NCBI GenBank assembly: GCA_007570785.1
Contig: ML664173.1
Coordinates: 13,239,933-13,303,932 of the forward strand
Reading direction: 5' to 3'
From: Antilocapra americana
Lineage: Eukaryota; Chordata; Mammalia; Artiodactyla; Antilocapridae
DNA: 64,000 nucleotides
Part shown: piece after piece, positions 40,401 to 52,300 of the stretch
Layout of the letters: each line of letters begins with the position of its first letter
Numbering within the stretch: position 1 is the stretch's first letter
Made by a program: the position numbers and the translations under genes
The notes under the pieces: model-generated
Databases searched by the model: none
Seen by the model: only the letters and a program-made list of their open reading frames with translations
Told to the model about the DNA's origin: nothing

Positions 40401-43099
40401 CAGCAAAAGTGACAGGATGCTGCTCCCTTGGACTGGAAGATGGAGTGTCCCTCTGAAGACTAAATTATAAAACTGTCTTAGTAGACTAGAGAAACTCCCT
40501 TAATGACTTTGAAGCAAGCTGCCATGTTGGGAGAGGGCCTCCATGGAAGGGATGTAAGAAGGTAACGAGGTGGGTAACAAGCAACTGCAGGTAGTTTCAA
40601 GGACCTGAGACCGGCCTTCAGCTGAAAGCCAGCAAAAAAGCAGATACCCCAGCCCTACAATTGAAAGACGATTTCTACCAAAACCTGAGGGAACTGGGAA
40701 ATCAATCTTTCCCGGTTGAGCCTCTCCAGCTGCAAGACACCTGGATTCTGCCGCTCCAGCTGACAGACACCTGGATTGCCTCTTATGTGAATCCCTGAAC
40801 AGAACCTAGCAAAGCTATGCCTGGACTCCTCATCTCTATAATCTGTGAGATAATGTGTATGTGTTGTTTTGAGCCACTACATTTGTGACAATTTTATGCA
40901 ATAATAAAAAAAATAAATGCCTCAAATATCTAGGATAAGGCTTTTTGTTTTTTTTAAAATCAGTATCACCCATAATTTAATGAACAAAGACTGAACAGCT
41001 TCACTCCATTACAAATTCATGTAAATTTATATGCTTTGACAAAAAATAATCAAAATTAGAGGAAAATTTATTGCATTTTTTTTAAAAAAAGGTAATACTC
41101 ACAAAAGGAACAGTGCACTTTCGTACATGGCCAAACTGTGCAAAGTGTTCTCTCAGCTCACCTGTATAAGAAAACATATTAAGAGGTTTTTTTTTAGTTG
41201 TTATTGTTTGATCCTCCATCCTAGATTGAGATAGAAACCAAGAGGGGTCCTAGAGCACCCAAACTCCTAGTTTGTATTTCCTTGCAGCTTTAAGATCCAG
41301 AAAACAGTTATGGTATTGATTATAAAGCTGTAATGTACTAGATCTGGGGAGATGTTGGGGATGACATGGACAGATAAACTGCTGAGTTGACTTAATCTTC
41401 ATCCCCAGCAAGTGCTGAGTCTTCACCATACCAGGTACTACGTTAAATTGCATGGATTAAAATCCTCGTGAGATGATCACATAGGAGACAGTTAAACAAT
41501 CACAATACTGTGTGTTGTTAGCTATATTAGAGATTTCCAAATAAAATATCAATCTCAAGAATATCTGCAAAAGTGACCATGGATTTTTACATTTTGGTGA
41601 GCAAAACTGCAACTGACTCAAAACTGCAACTGACAAAAAGCAGTGTTGGTAACACTACTGTTGGTAACCCAGTAATGTCAGTACTGATCACTCCCCCAAT
41701 TCTCTATGTCCAGCCTAAGCCTCTCCCATGAGCTTCAATTTTTGTAATCATGAAAACAATTATAATTTATTGAGTACTTACTCTGTATTGAACACAAGTC
41801 TAAGCACTTGTATTTACATATAAATTCATTTAATACAATCAACACCCCTAGGAGAAAGGTATTATTGACTCCATTTTATGGCTGATGAAACTGAAGCACA
41901 GTGGTGAGCCCTTTCCCAATTACCTTCCTTTTAGGTACACACCTTAGGTTTTGAACTGTGGTGTTGGAAAAGACCCTTGAGAGTTCCTTGGACTGCAAGG
42001 AGATCCAACCAGTCCATCCTAAAGGAAATCAGTCCTGAATTTTCATTGGAAGGACTGATGCTGAAGCTGAAACTCCAATATTTTGGGCACCTGATGGGAA
42101 GACCCGACTGTCGCATTTGAAAAGACCCTGATGTTGGGAAAGACTGAAGGCGGGAGGTGAAGGTGGAAAGAGGATGAAGTGGTTGGATGGCATCACTGAC
42201 TCAGTGGACATGAGTTTGAGTAGACTCGCGGAACTGGTGATGGCAGGGAGGCCTGGCGTCCTGCAGTCCATGGGGCTGCAAAGAGTCGGACATCTGAGCG
42301 GCTAAACTGAACTGAACTGGGTTACACAACTACCTAAAGGCCAAATTGGAATTCTAACCCAAGGAGAACCGCTTCGGAGTGCATTTTTCAGTCTATCCAT
42401 AACGTCCTGTGTCCAGTTAACAGAGAAGTCACAGGTTTCTCAAACTAAACACATTTAAACTTTACTCCTCATCTTCTTTCGATCTCCTTCTCCTACATTC
42501 TAATCACCAAATTCACCAATATTAAAAACCTGGAGGTCATTTCTCCCTTTCCTTCATTCCGTACTCTTCCCCATTCAAGCCATCACGAAAATCTATCGAC
42601 TACTCGTTGGTTAACATAAGTGCACCTGACCCCTCCTCCTATCACTACCCTTAAGTCTTCACCTTTGAACTAAACTACTGAAACCACCTCTAGTCACTTT
42701 GAATCCGTCCCCACGCTGCAATCAAACAACCCCTTCTAAATCGTAAATCTTAAAAGTTTCCAAGTAATTAAAGCTTTAAACTCCGAAAGGTTGGAGACCG
42801 TGAATGTGTGTCCCAAAAGCTCAAGGGGCATCCCTTAAACGGCTAATCGCAGACAAATTTCTTTCTACTCACTGGCTTGCTCAGGAGCACACTCAGCCTC
42901 CTTAATCCAGCCACCACGCTGATTTAAGTGCTTCGCAGCAAGCAAGGCTTTTCAGGATTAATCGGACCTACAGATTCCGCCCCTACTACATTTCCAACTC
43001 ACCTGAGGCCGCCGTCCAGGGAATTTTTCTGACAAAGGCAACCGGCCGGCCGGTATTTGTACGCAGTGCCATAGCCACCCTAGCTGCCGAAGCCGCCAT
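37345..43099 (-). CDS. SLIRP: SLIRP, mitochondrial RRM protein that binds SRA RNA, whole gene from start to stop codon
   Basis: Four exons join to 336 bases, giving 111 residues (human 109 from memory). The protein is almost all one RNA-recognition motif. RNP2 is V-A-F-V-R-K-I at about 20-26, and the RNP1-like R-G-M-G-W-I-H-F is at 60-67. The first 18 or so residues ([10 protein letters not shown]...) look like a short mitochondrial presequence. Family knowledge: SLIRP forms a complex with LRPPRC that stabilises mitochondrial mRNAs, and it binds SRA RNA as a nuclear-receptor corepressor. The C-terminal tail is [12 protein letters not shown], slightly longer and more divergent than the human one. 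The gene is head to head with ALKBH1 and tail to tail with SNW1, and has a very short 3' UTR. Confidence 0.96.
37594..37952 (-). mobile_element. BovB 3'-end fragment in SLIRP intron 3
   Basis: Starts CAGTTCAGTTCAATTAAGAAGCTCAG and reads back to GAGAGTCCCTTGGACTGC. Flanked by near-identical AAGATCACAT (37587-37596) and AAGGTCACAT (37949-37958). Sense to SLIRP. Confidence 0.88.
38216..38323 (-). CDS. SLIRP: SLIRP coding exon 3 (RNP1)
   Basis: Thirty-six whole codons, residues 53-88, from [15 protein letters not shown] to HVIDGVK. It carries the RNP1-like strand and the second RRM helix. The acceptor is TTTTTAAG and the donor AAG|GTAAAT. Confidence 0.96.
39290..39836 (-). repeat. Art2A/CHR SINE fragments, reversed
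   Basis: Two separate pieces: TTTTATTTTGGCTGCACTGGGTCTTTGTGGC at 39290-39345, and 39740-39836 with AGATTGAACCCACACCC and ATTGGACTGCCAGGGAATTCCC. Unnamed AT-rich sequence lies between. Confidence 0.7.
39909..40185 (+). repeat. Long Art2A/Bov-tA3-type SINE with target-site duplication
   Basis: GGGCTTCTCTAGTGGCTCAATGG head, GCAGGAGACGCCGGTTCGATCC, and an Art2A-like body to CAACAAAAACCCAGCACATCC. Flanked by AAAAGCACTCAAC at 39896-39908 and 40186-40198. Confidence 0.9.
40270..40925 (+). mobile_element. MLT1-type (MaLR) solo LTR remnant
   Basis: CCCCTGTGTAATCCCCTCCCC, GTAGGCAGGACCTATGATATGC, GAAGCAAGCTGCCATGTTGG and GTGTTGTTTTGAGCCACTAC are MLT1 landmarks. Non-coding, old and antisense to SLIRP. 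Confidence 0.8.
41103..41161 (-). CDS. SLIRP: SLIRP coding exon 2
   Basis: Fifty-nine bases encode residues 33-52 ([20 protein letters not shown]). The acceptor is TTATACAG and the donor TTTTGTGAGT. It was found by matching the RRM helix [11 protein letters not shown] on the minus strand. Confidence 0.95.
41755..42375 (-). repeat. MIR SINE split by a BovB fragment
   Basis: The first part, 41755-41940 (TTATTGAGTACTTACTCTGTATTG...GATGAAACTGAAGCACAG), and the second, 42321-42375 (TTACACAACTACC...GGAATTCTAACCCAAGGAG), are two halves of one reversed MIR. Confidence 0.75.
41945..42320 (+). mobile_element. BovB 3'-end fragment in SLIRP intron 1
   Basis: From GAACTGTGGTGTTGGAAAAGAC to GGCTAAACTGAACTGAACTG. 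Antisense to SLIRP and inserted into the MIR. Confidence 0.9.
42470..42770 (+). mobile_element. L2-like remnant
   Basis: AACCTGGAGGTCATTTCTCCC...CATTCAAGCCATCACGAAAATC is the usual L2 wording, diverged. It ends about 230 bases before the SLIRP exon 1 donor. Confidence 0.55.
43003..43099 (-). CDS. SLIRP: SLIRP coding exon 1
   Basis: Encodes residues 1-32 plus one base of codon 33: the presequence, RNP2 and IPWTAAS. The ATG (plus-strand CAT at 43097-43099) sits in AAGATGGCGGC. The donor is TCAG|GTGAGT. Confidence 0.95.
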
Positions 43100-43206
43100 C
43101 TTTAGACTGAGGAACTTCTGGTGACCTGAGGTCGCGACCCCGGAAGAGCCTGCCTAATCCGGAGCACGGAAATCAGCTTCCGGGTCAGGGGAGGCTGGGC
43201 AACGAG

Positions 43207-43389
43207 ATGGGGAAGATGGCGGCGGTGGTGGGCTCGGTGGCGACACTGGCGGCGGAGCCTGGGGAGGACTCGTTTCGGAAGCTTTTCCGCTTTTACCGGC
43301 AGAGCCGCCCCGGAACCGCAGACCTGGGAGGGGTCATCGACTTCTCGGTGTCCCACGCAGCCCGCGGCACGGGAGCTGGTGCCCCCAAG
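43207..43389 (+). CDS. ALKBH1: ALKBH1 coding exon 1
   Basis: Sixty-one codons, [10 protein letters not shown] to GTGAGAPK, within the CpG island. The donor is AAG|GTACGG. Residues 24-33 ([10 protein letters not shown]) form the conserved N-terminal helix. A reversed CHR-type SINE begins about 60 bases after the donor. Confidence 0.97.
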
Positions 43390-46300
43390 GTACGGAGAGA
43401 GGAGCGGCGCGTTCGGAAGCGATGGGCTCGATGGACTCATTAGTTGTAGCTCAGGGACTTAGTTACCTCGTGACCTGTGGGATCTTCCCGGACCAGCAGT
43501 TGAACCTGTGTCCCTTGCATTCGCAGGCGGACTCTTTTAACAACTGGACTGCCGGGGAAGTCTCTTTAAGATATTCTTAAATGCCAGGAAACCTTCATAG
43601 GTCCCTTAAAAGTTTAATTTATAAGTAATTAGCAAAGATAAAAAGTTACGAGTTTCGGTTAGAAGTTCCATCTACAAGAGAGCAACTATGGTGCTTTTAA
43701 TAAACAAAATTCCTAGTGTTTTATTGAAAGATTCTTTTCTGACTAGGGCACTCCAGCCTGGTGTTCCTCAAAGCCCTGTTTAAACACCATGTTCAAGTTC
43801 CTCAGAAGCATTATTGTTAGTCCTAACCAAAGGTAGTCCATACACCAAATACCTTTGATAGTTCGGAATATTACAAAAAATCAAAGGTGTGGTATCGTAG
43901 GAAAAGATAGTGTTAAAGGCCAAAATAGGTCAGCTCCTCATAACGACTTCAATTTTGTATAGCTCTCTTGTGTTTGTTAGTACATAGATGACGAAACTGA
44001 GGATCTAAGATGTTAAGTGACTTATCTGTCTTATATCAAGTAAATGGTACTGTGTTTGTTTTCTTGTTGTTGTTGAGTCGCTCAGTTGTGTCCAACTCTT
44101 TGCAGCCACAGAGCCTACAGCATGCTAGGCTCCTCTGTCCTCCACCACCTCCTGAGGTTGCTCAAATTTTCGTCCATTGAGTCAGTGATGCTACTAACCA
44201 TCTCATCCTCTGCTGCCCCCTTGAGTCGGCTCTTGGCATCAGGCGGCCAAAGTATTGGAGCTTCAGCTTCAGCATCATTCCTTCCAGTGAATATTCAGGG
44301 TTGACTTAGGACCCCCAACTGCCCCACATCAGAAATGCCTTTAGAGGTTTGAGATTCTCAGAGTTAAACTGTGAAATAGCTTTAGCCAGCTGACTTCTGT
44401 TTTCCTTCCTGCCAGGTGGTCAAATCTCAGCTAAATTTGTCCTCAGTCAGTGACCATGATGCACTCAGAGCAGGACTTCAGCCGGTCAGCAAGTGGCAAG
44501 CCTACGGACTCCAAGGCTATCCCGGTGAGTTCAGTTGAGCTCAGAAGGCAAAAATTACTCAATAATTTGTCTAATTTTGGAGAAGGAGTGAATAGACAAA
44601 GAAGAAAAATAAATACATAAATGTTCCACTCCCAAACCCTTCCTGAATTCTTCCTTGTCTAAGCTGTCCCTTTATTTGGCATCTCCATAGGATAGAACAG
44701 GAGTCGGTAATGCCTGCCTTATAGTGCAGGAAGTGACAAACTAGGTGCAAATCAAAAATTAGAACATTAACACAGCTCCCTGCCACAGCTCTGAGCAGAA
44801 GAAGCACTTTGAATTGATAGAGTAACTCATCACATTCACTCCAGTCACAAAATCCCTACATTCACAAATGATGTAACAGCTTAAAAGCTGTTGCTATTAT
44901 CAAGACTGAATTTTTGAATAGAGAACTACAGTTCATGAAATCAAAAGTTCTATAAAGCGAAATAATCTAGATTTTTGAATTTCAGTAATGTCAGGTAGTT
45001 CACTTTACAGATAGAGAAACTAAGATAATGAAAAGTGGGTAACATTATTAACCTTTTTTCTAGGCTCATGGGGCCATTGTTAATTAATTATGAACTATTT
45101 AGGAAATATATAATGCCTTATTTGGCCAGACAATCTTATATCTCCATTCTGTTCCTCGAATACATAAAGTTAACATTGCACTTGTGATTTCAAATGCAGG
45201 TCAAAAGCAAGAGAAATTCCTTTAAAAATTTAGTTTTTGTTGTTCCCAAGAGCCAGGTGTGTGTTACAGCTATTAATACATTATGGCCACTGAAGTGTGT
45301 ATGTTGCTATCATGGAAAAAGGTAACAACTTTCACGGTTCTATAAAAGACCACATGCACTTTTTCTTTATGTCTGAAGTCACAAAGGAAACAATTGAGTG
45401 GTGGCTTTTATATATGAAAGCATTGCTCTTCATGTATCTAAATAGATGAGCGTTTGTCATCAGTAGTGTTTTGTGCACCTTGTGCACCTGAAGGCGGCCC
45501 TTTACCTTTCAGATCCTGCTCCTGTCGTCATGGCCATGGTTACAAGATTGTTCAGACTACAAGTTACCAACCGCAGTTTGGTTTTCTGTTGCCTGTGTTG
45601 GATTATAGGCATACCTCATTTTATTTTGCTTCACAGATAGTTTTATTTTTTTTACAAACAAGTTTTGTGGCAACCCTGGATTAAGCAAGTCTTTTCGCAC
45701 CATTTTTCCAACAGCATTTTCTCACTTTGTGTTTCTGTCACATTTTGGTAATTCTCAAAATATTTCAAACCCTCCACCAGCAAAAAGGTTACAGCTCACT
45801 AAAGGCTCAGATGATGGTTAGCGTTTTTCAGCATTGTTGGATATAATTCAAATAAATAAAATTTTTGATTAAAGTGTATTCATTTTTTTTAGGCATAGTG
45901 CTATTGCATAAATAGAATACAGTAAATTTTATTTGCACTGGGAAACAAAAAAATCTTGTGACTTACAATATTTGCTTTATTGCGGAGGTCTAAAAGTCAG
46001 AGTATCTGGGGTATGCCTGTATTTGGTATTTGGAGTTTTCTAGGGTTTCACACTTATGGCACATCATTTGAGTTGGTACCTCATTATGTCCTTAAAGACT
46101 TTATTCTGTCTTTCCTGCCATCATATAAGCTGCATTTAATAGAAGTACAATGTCCAAAACATGGGACACAAGTCTTGCCTTACTCTGACTTGATCAGAAG
46201 GACTATGTTTACTTGAGGTTCCTGCATATTCTAAAGGAACCTGAGTAAACTACGAGCTTTGCTTACAAGAGTGAGCAGGAATGTGATGGGTCTGAAGACC

Positions 46301-49300
46301 AAAGACTGAGTCTTGGGTAGGGTAGACCTGAGAGGGGACCATGATAATGTCAAACATTATCCTACATAGAAATGGATGGAAAGCAGTGCATACTGGTGAT
46401 TAAGACCTGACCCCAGACTCTGTGGGTTCATGTCCTGGCTCTACCACTTCGTACTGTGTGATCTTGAGCAAGTTTCTCAATCTCTCTTGGCCTCAGTTTC
46501 TTCATATGTAAAATGTGTCAAAAGATAATACCCACTTTATAAGGACAGGATTCAGTGTGAGTGTACATGTAAAGTACATAGGTCAATTTCTGGCATATAG
46601 TAAATGCTCAGTAAATATTAGCTACATAGTTAGAGGCATTTATCAATAAGAATTGAAAACTGATTCAGGGTTGCTGTATGTCTCAGGACCTAAGACCAAT
46701 ACGTGAAAAATTAATATTAGGCAAATTTTAACTCTGTAAAAGGAAGACAGCAGTTGTCTGGAATGGACTGCCTATAAAAGTGTTCAATTTCCTGTCACTG
46801 TTCAAACCTGAATAGATCAAAACTATTCTTCATTTAATGTGATGTCTTTGGGAGTATTATAATATTTTGTAAAGTAGTGGTGTAACAGTCATTTATTGGA
46901 AATTTTTCTCATATCTTTTATTTTCCCCAAAAGATATCAACAGTTCTATCATTCTTAAACTATTTGGAGAATTTTACTTATACATGAAATGCAAAAGTGA
47001 CCTCTGCACTTCTAAGTGAGTGTTCATTCCTGTCCTGAATTTTAGAGGAAGAGGGGTCCCCTCTGTTCAAAACCACTCTCTTTACCTTTTGATTCTGCCT
47101 TTTCCCGTCCAGCTTTTAAGACCTCCCTGTGTTCCTTTTCCCTCTTCTATATTCAGCCAGTTCCTTTCTGCTGGTCCTTTGCTCATCATCTATAAGCATG
47201 CTTAGGTTTTTCCAAACTCTCCCCTTACTCTTCTATGGCTCCTTCTCAGCCTTTGTTTCCCTTCATAGCCAGACTTCTAAAAGACCTTATCTGTATAACA
47301 ATCTCTACTGATCTATCTCCAGGTACTTATTAGGACAGAGTTTTTCATCTGTCTCTAATCCTTAAGAAAGTCCATATAGTGTATGTTTGTTGAACGTTGA
47401 AGAGTGAATCGTTAACTATGCATATGATTCCAGTTAGCATTGTTACTTCTCCTTTACAGAGGAGAGATGGCTAGGTATTTGCATACTGGATAGATGTCCA
47501 CACTGTCTTTCTTCCTTGTTACAGTAGTCAGAGTTCAAAAGAGGCAGAAATCACACCAATTGTTTTAACTGAGATTATTTAATATTAAAAAAAATAATTA
47601 GCCAGATATTAGAAAACAGAAAAGGCAAAAAAAACCGACACTGAGATATCACAGAAATAGTAGCTACAGGAAGCAGCTTCCACCTCTGTAAATGATACTT
47701 GGTGAAATTTGAAGGGTGACTGGCTGTTGCAGTTCTGAAGTTTGCTTCAGGGTGACAAAATTAATAGTTGTGTGATATTTGTTTCTCTTGAGAATAACCC
47801 AGAAAGCCGGGATATTTGCATAGTGATAAATGTCTGGCGACCATTATCAAAACTAACTTGAAGGAACACCTCTTCCTCTAAAACTGGAGTGTAGGAATGA
47901 GAACTTATGTTTATGTGTGAATGCATTAGCAAAAGGAGATGTGGAGTAAATAATAAAGTAGGGGCTATAAGGATGTCAGCAAAAATAAATGATCTGATTA
48001 ACTGATGGAGAATTCCCTCCTCTTTTTCTCTCGTCCATCCCTGTATAGGATTTATTTTTATCTCAAACCCCTTCCTCCCAGGTTACCAGTGGCACTGGGT
48101 AAAGCAGTGCCTGAAGTTATATTCCCGGAAACCTAATGTATGTAACCTGGACAAGCATATGACTAAAGAAGAGACCCAGGATTTGTGGGAACAGAGCAAG
48201 GAGTTTCTAAGGTAAGTCATACCAGTCACAGTAAAGCATTAGTATTCAGCTCAGGTCATCACATCTCTTTAAAGGAACTACTCTATAATAGTTCAATGAA
48301 AGTAACTGACCTGCTTTTTTTTTCTCTCATGTCTGCTCAAATACAGCAGAGTTATATTCTTTCCCCCAGGAACATTTGGACAGATGCTTTGACAGTTACA
48401 GTAAGTTGAGATCCATTTTAAAGATTAGTTTATCATAGCTAAGATAATGAGTTCGTCCTCATTCATCATTAGATAATCTGTTTTTATTCAGCTTCACCCT
48501 TTTTACTGCTTGAGGAGAGTTCCTCTGAAGCCTTATAGTATCCTGAAGAGAGTTACACTGAAAGCTCTTCTGCTGTCTTGGATGAAGTCAGTACTACTTT
48601 CTGTTTAATGGTGGCCAGCCGTTCTTCATGAAAACTAGTCTTTGTACCTTGATGTTGTTTCAGCATTTCATTCATTTTACAGATATTTTTTGAGGGTCAG
48701 TTTTGCGCCATACGCAATGCTAAGCATTGGAGGTATACAGTACAAAGATAAACAAGACGCTGTCTCTGCACTCAGGGTCAGTATGAACAGGAATAAGATA
48801 ATAGAGCTCAGAAAGTGTTAGAATAGGAGTTTATGAAAATGCTGTGGGGAATCAGAGGAAGAAATAATTCTTCCAGGCAGGAAAGAGGTGTCAGAGAAGG
48901 AAAAATGAATTTTTAATTGGGCCCTGTTTGTTCTTCTCCATTTGAAATGAATCTTCAAGAACAATTAGGTGTTTGCCTGTCAGAATAGCAAAAAGGCTGT
49001 TTGGGATAGAGAAAGCAGCCTTAGCAAAGACAGAGTAACTTGTTCTGTGATACAGGAGCACACAAGGTATACATTCATGCATGTATTCAACAAATGTCTG
49101 TTGAGTTTCTGCTGTGTCAGATTCTGTGCTTAAGTGTTAGAGATTCAAGACAGAAAAGACACAGTTCCTGCCTTCAAGGAGTTGTGGGTTAGCAGGGACA
49201 GAGATTATTTGCACATATAATTAAATACAATTTGGAAAGTACAAGGATAGAGTTTCTAAGATAATGAGTATCGTTAAGTAAGTGGCTTGATTGAAGGTGG

Positions 49301-52300
49301 ATGATGGAAGATGCTTCCCAGAAGTCCTGAATAGAATGACAGGAGATGACACCAGAAAGGTTGGTTAGGTCCGAACTGTAAAGAGGGTAGTGATGTAAAG
49401 CACTGGTTCAAGAGTCCAATTGCCTGGGTTCAAATCCTGGCTCTGCCAGTTACTAGCTTTGTTGACTTTTAGCAGTTTAACCTTTCTATGCCTCATGGTA
49501 GTCTTTTCCTCATGTAATAGTGTAAGGATTAAACAAGATAGTATGTGAGGATTCCTTAGAACAGCCTGTTAAAATCTTTCTACCAGTTTTGTGTGTGTTG
49601 TTTGGACGTAATTTTCAGAAACTGTCATATTAATTGTTTAATGGTAGTTTTCAGAAACTATGTCGTGTTAGTTCTAACAGGGAAATAGATGATTTTCGTA
49701 AACTGAAAGGAAAATAATAAAATGCATCGGTATTCCTCTAAAAATCCTTTTGGTCTGTAGGTTGTTACAAGCAAAAGCAGTGAGGTAAATCCTGTTGTTA
49801 AATATGTCTTCTGTAGAATTGAGAGCAAGTAAAGGAAGATCCTGGCTGAGTGAAATTAGAGAGCTTAGAGTTTGTTAACTAAACCAGCCTCTGTTTTCAA
49901 AAAATTGATTCTTATGTGTGTGTCTAACAAATGATTCTCTTGAAATGCCACTTGTCATCTTTCAAGATAGCTCAGATGAATCTGTAATAAATCATCCTGT
50001 AAACAATGGTGAGATACTTGTTTTTTTGGTCTAATAAGTTAGAAAGAATACAAAATGTGATGGTTAGACCTTCTGTTGTCAAGGGTTGAAAGAAACTGAT
50101 ATGCTCAGACATTGCTGCCAGCCCTGAAAATCAATTAGGGCCTACTTTACCTTCTGTCACTCTAGGATAGATGTTGCAGTTTCCTCATCTGGGAAGCAGG
50201 GGGATTGGACTAGGTAAGCCGTTCACAGTAGCTGAATCATGGTCAGAGTCACCTAAGTACTTCATACCCGTTCTCCCCCTTTCCCAGAGCACATCAGAAA
50301 GGGAGAGGGTCTGTGGTTCAAAAAGATTTCCCTAGAGATTTTGGTTATCTTCCATTACATTCACAGTAAGAACCACTGAATTAGAGGACCTCTAAGAATC
50401 CTTTCAGTTTTAACTTTCTAGGTTTCTGTGGTCTGCGCAGAAGAAACTTTTAGGTAGAAAATGAAATATTTGCAACATATAAGCAAAAGCAAAAATAGAT
50501 CTGTGCACAAAATTAGGGCACCCCAATTTTATGTTTTGTTCAGAGTTTGTTGTCAGTGAGTAGTATAGCTAGAGATCCTCACACAAAGAGTGCTGTCGTG
50601 GGACGTAAGCATGTTTATTGCAGCATTGCTTGTGATGGAGGGGATGAGAAACAACCTAAGTGTCTGTCAGTAGGACTTCCCATCACCCAAGTGTCTTTCT
50701 GTAAGCAGCTTTATTATAGCATGGTTTACAATGGAAGGGGAGGGATGAGAAACAACCTAAGTGTCAACAGGAGAGCACATCAAACATGACGGACCCCAGT
50801 AGTAGAATCAGACACTGTACAGCCATCGAGGAATCCCAGCTCCAACCCTCCAGCAAATACAGTAGTGTCTACAGTCGTAATGAATAAAATCACTCCTCAG
50901 TATCTCCGTCACATCCACCCTAGTCTAAAGCCACCATCACGTAACTGCAGTGGCCTCCTCTGCAGTAGACCAGTCTCCCTCTGTCTACTCTTGTCTCTCT
51001 CTACATAGAGTCTGTTTTCTACATAGAGTATAGAGATCATGTCACATCTTCTATAGTTTCTTATCTGCAGTACTGCAGTTCAATTCTGATGCAAACCATC
51101 CAGAGTCAGCACAGACATCACAAGTTAAAGGCGTGGTCCTTAGCCAAAGTACCCTCACTTCAGACACCACCTCCTTTTGGGAGGTTTGGGAGTTTGGGAG
51201 AGCCCCAGTCTATGTACTCTTCTGACCAACTGGGTACAAATTCAGAGGAATTCCTATGATGTCTTGGAACCCATGATCTGCCTTCACTCACTAGAACAAT
51301 TCACAAAACTCACAAAAGCATTATACTTATGATTATAATTTTATTATAAAAAGTACAGATCAGGACCATCCAGTGAAGAGACTATAGAGTGATGTCTGGA
51401 AGGATCCTGAATACAGAGTTTCCATGTCCTCTTCCCAGGGAGTCAGGACATGGGGCTCTCACAGGAACCTTCCCCGAGGCCTAGTGTTCACAGTTTTACT
51501 TGGGGTTGTACCACTTGAGCATGATTGATTGAATCATGATTGAACTTGGTCTACCTGCCTAACACTACTTTCTAGCTTGACAGACCCACATCCTGAGTCA
51601 TCTCCTTAGCACAAACTCAGGCGTGGTCTTAGGGTCCATAGTGAATAACAGATACTCCTATGCCTTCCAGAAATTCCAAGGGCTTAAAAGCTTGCTCTAA
51701 AGAACCAAGAACAAAGACCAGTCAGATTCTTTGTGTACAGTCCCATCACACTTAGAACAAAATCAAATGTCTTCATCAGGCTGTAAGGCCAACATAATCT
51801 GACTCTCCCACCTCATCTCCTCTTCTTTTCATTTATTCAGCAGTTCTGGCCTTCATTCTGTTCCTTACACACTTTTTAGACGTGCGCAGATTCTTTATAC
51901 AAGCTGTCCCTTCTTCCTGGAAAGCTCTTTCCTTAAATGACCAATCAATGAATTGCTTCCTGTTGTTCTTTGTTCTGATATCTTGTGGGATGATTCCCTT
52001 ATTCAGTTAAAAATAGCACACCACCCCCCCCTCATCCCCTTTTCCCTTCTTTATCCCTTTGCCAATGTTTTTATTCTTCAGTGCATGATAGTTACTAAAT
52101 AAATACTTGTAGAATTAATTGGTTAATGGATACTTTTTTATACCTCTTGGATTTTTTGAATATATTATCTATTCAAATATATTATCTATTCAAAAATAAC
52201 TTTAAACAATAAGACAAGGGAAAATGTACATTTAAGTAAAACAACTTTGCTTTATTTCATAAGTTAGCTTATGCAGTGCTTTGTATTTAATGTATGTGAA

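Larger units (their letters stand above)
38324..41102 (-). other. SLIRP: SLIRP intron 2: content
   Basis: 38330-39270 shows nothing named. It then holds short Art2A/CHR pieces near 39290 and 39740, a long Art2A-type SINE (39909-40185) and an MLT1-type LTR (40270-40925). Confidence 0.6.
43003..43400. promoter_or_regulatory. Bidirectional CpG-island promoter of SLIRP and ALKBH1
   Basis: The SLIRP ATG (43099, minus) and the ALKBH1 ATG (43207, plus) leave only 107 bases between coding regions, all GC-rich and without a TATA box. Two inverted ETS-type sites stand there: CCGGAAG at 43140-43146 and CTTCCGG at 43177-43183. Each gene also carries AAGATGGCGGC (YY1-type) over its start, at 43092-43102 on the minus strand and 43213-43223 on the plus strand. 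Both products act in mitochondria, so shared control is plausible. Confidence 0.85.
44525..48048 (+). other. ALKBH1: ALKBH1 intron 2: content
   Basis: Contains a Tigger1-type element (45603-46024) and a MIR (46391-46625). The remaining sequence, including the C/T-rich 47020-47330, shows no gene and no secure repeat name. Confidence 0.55.
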
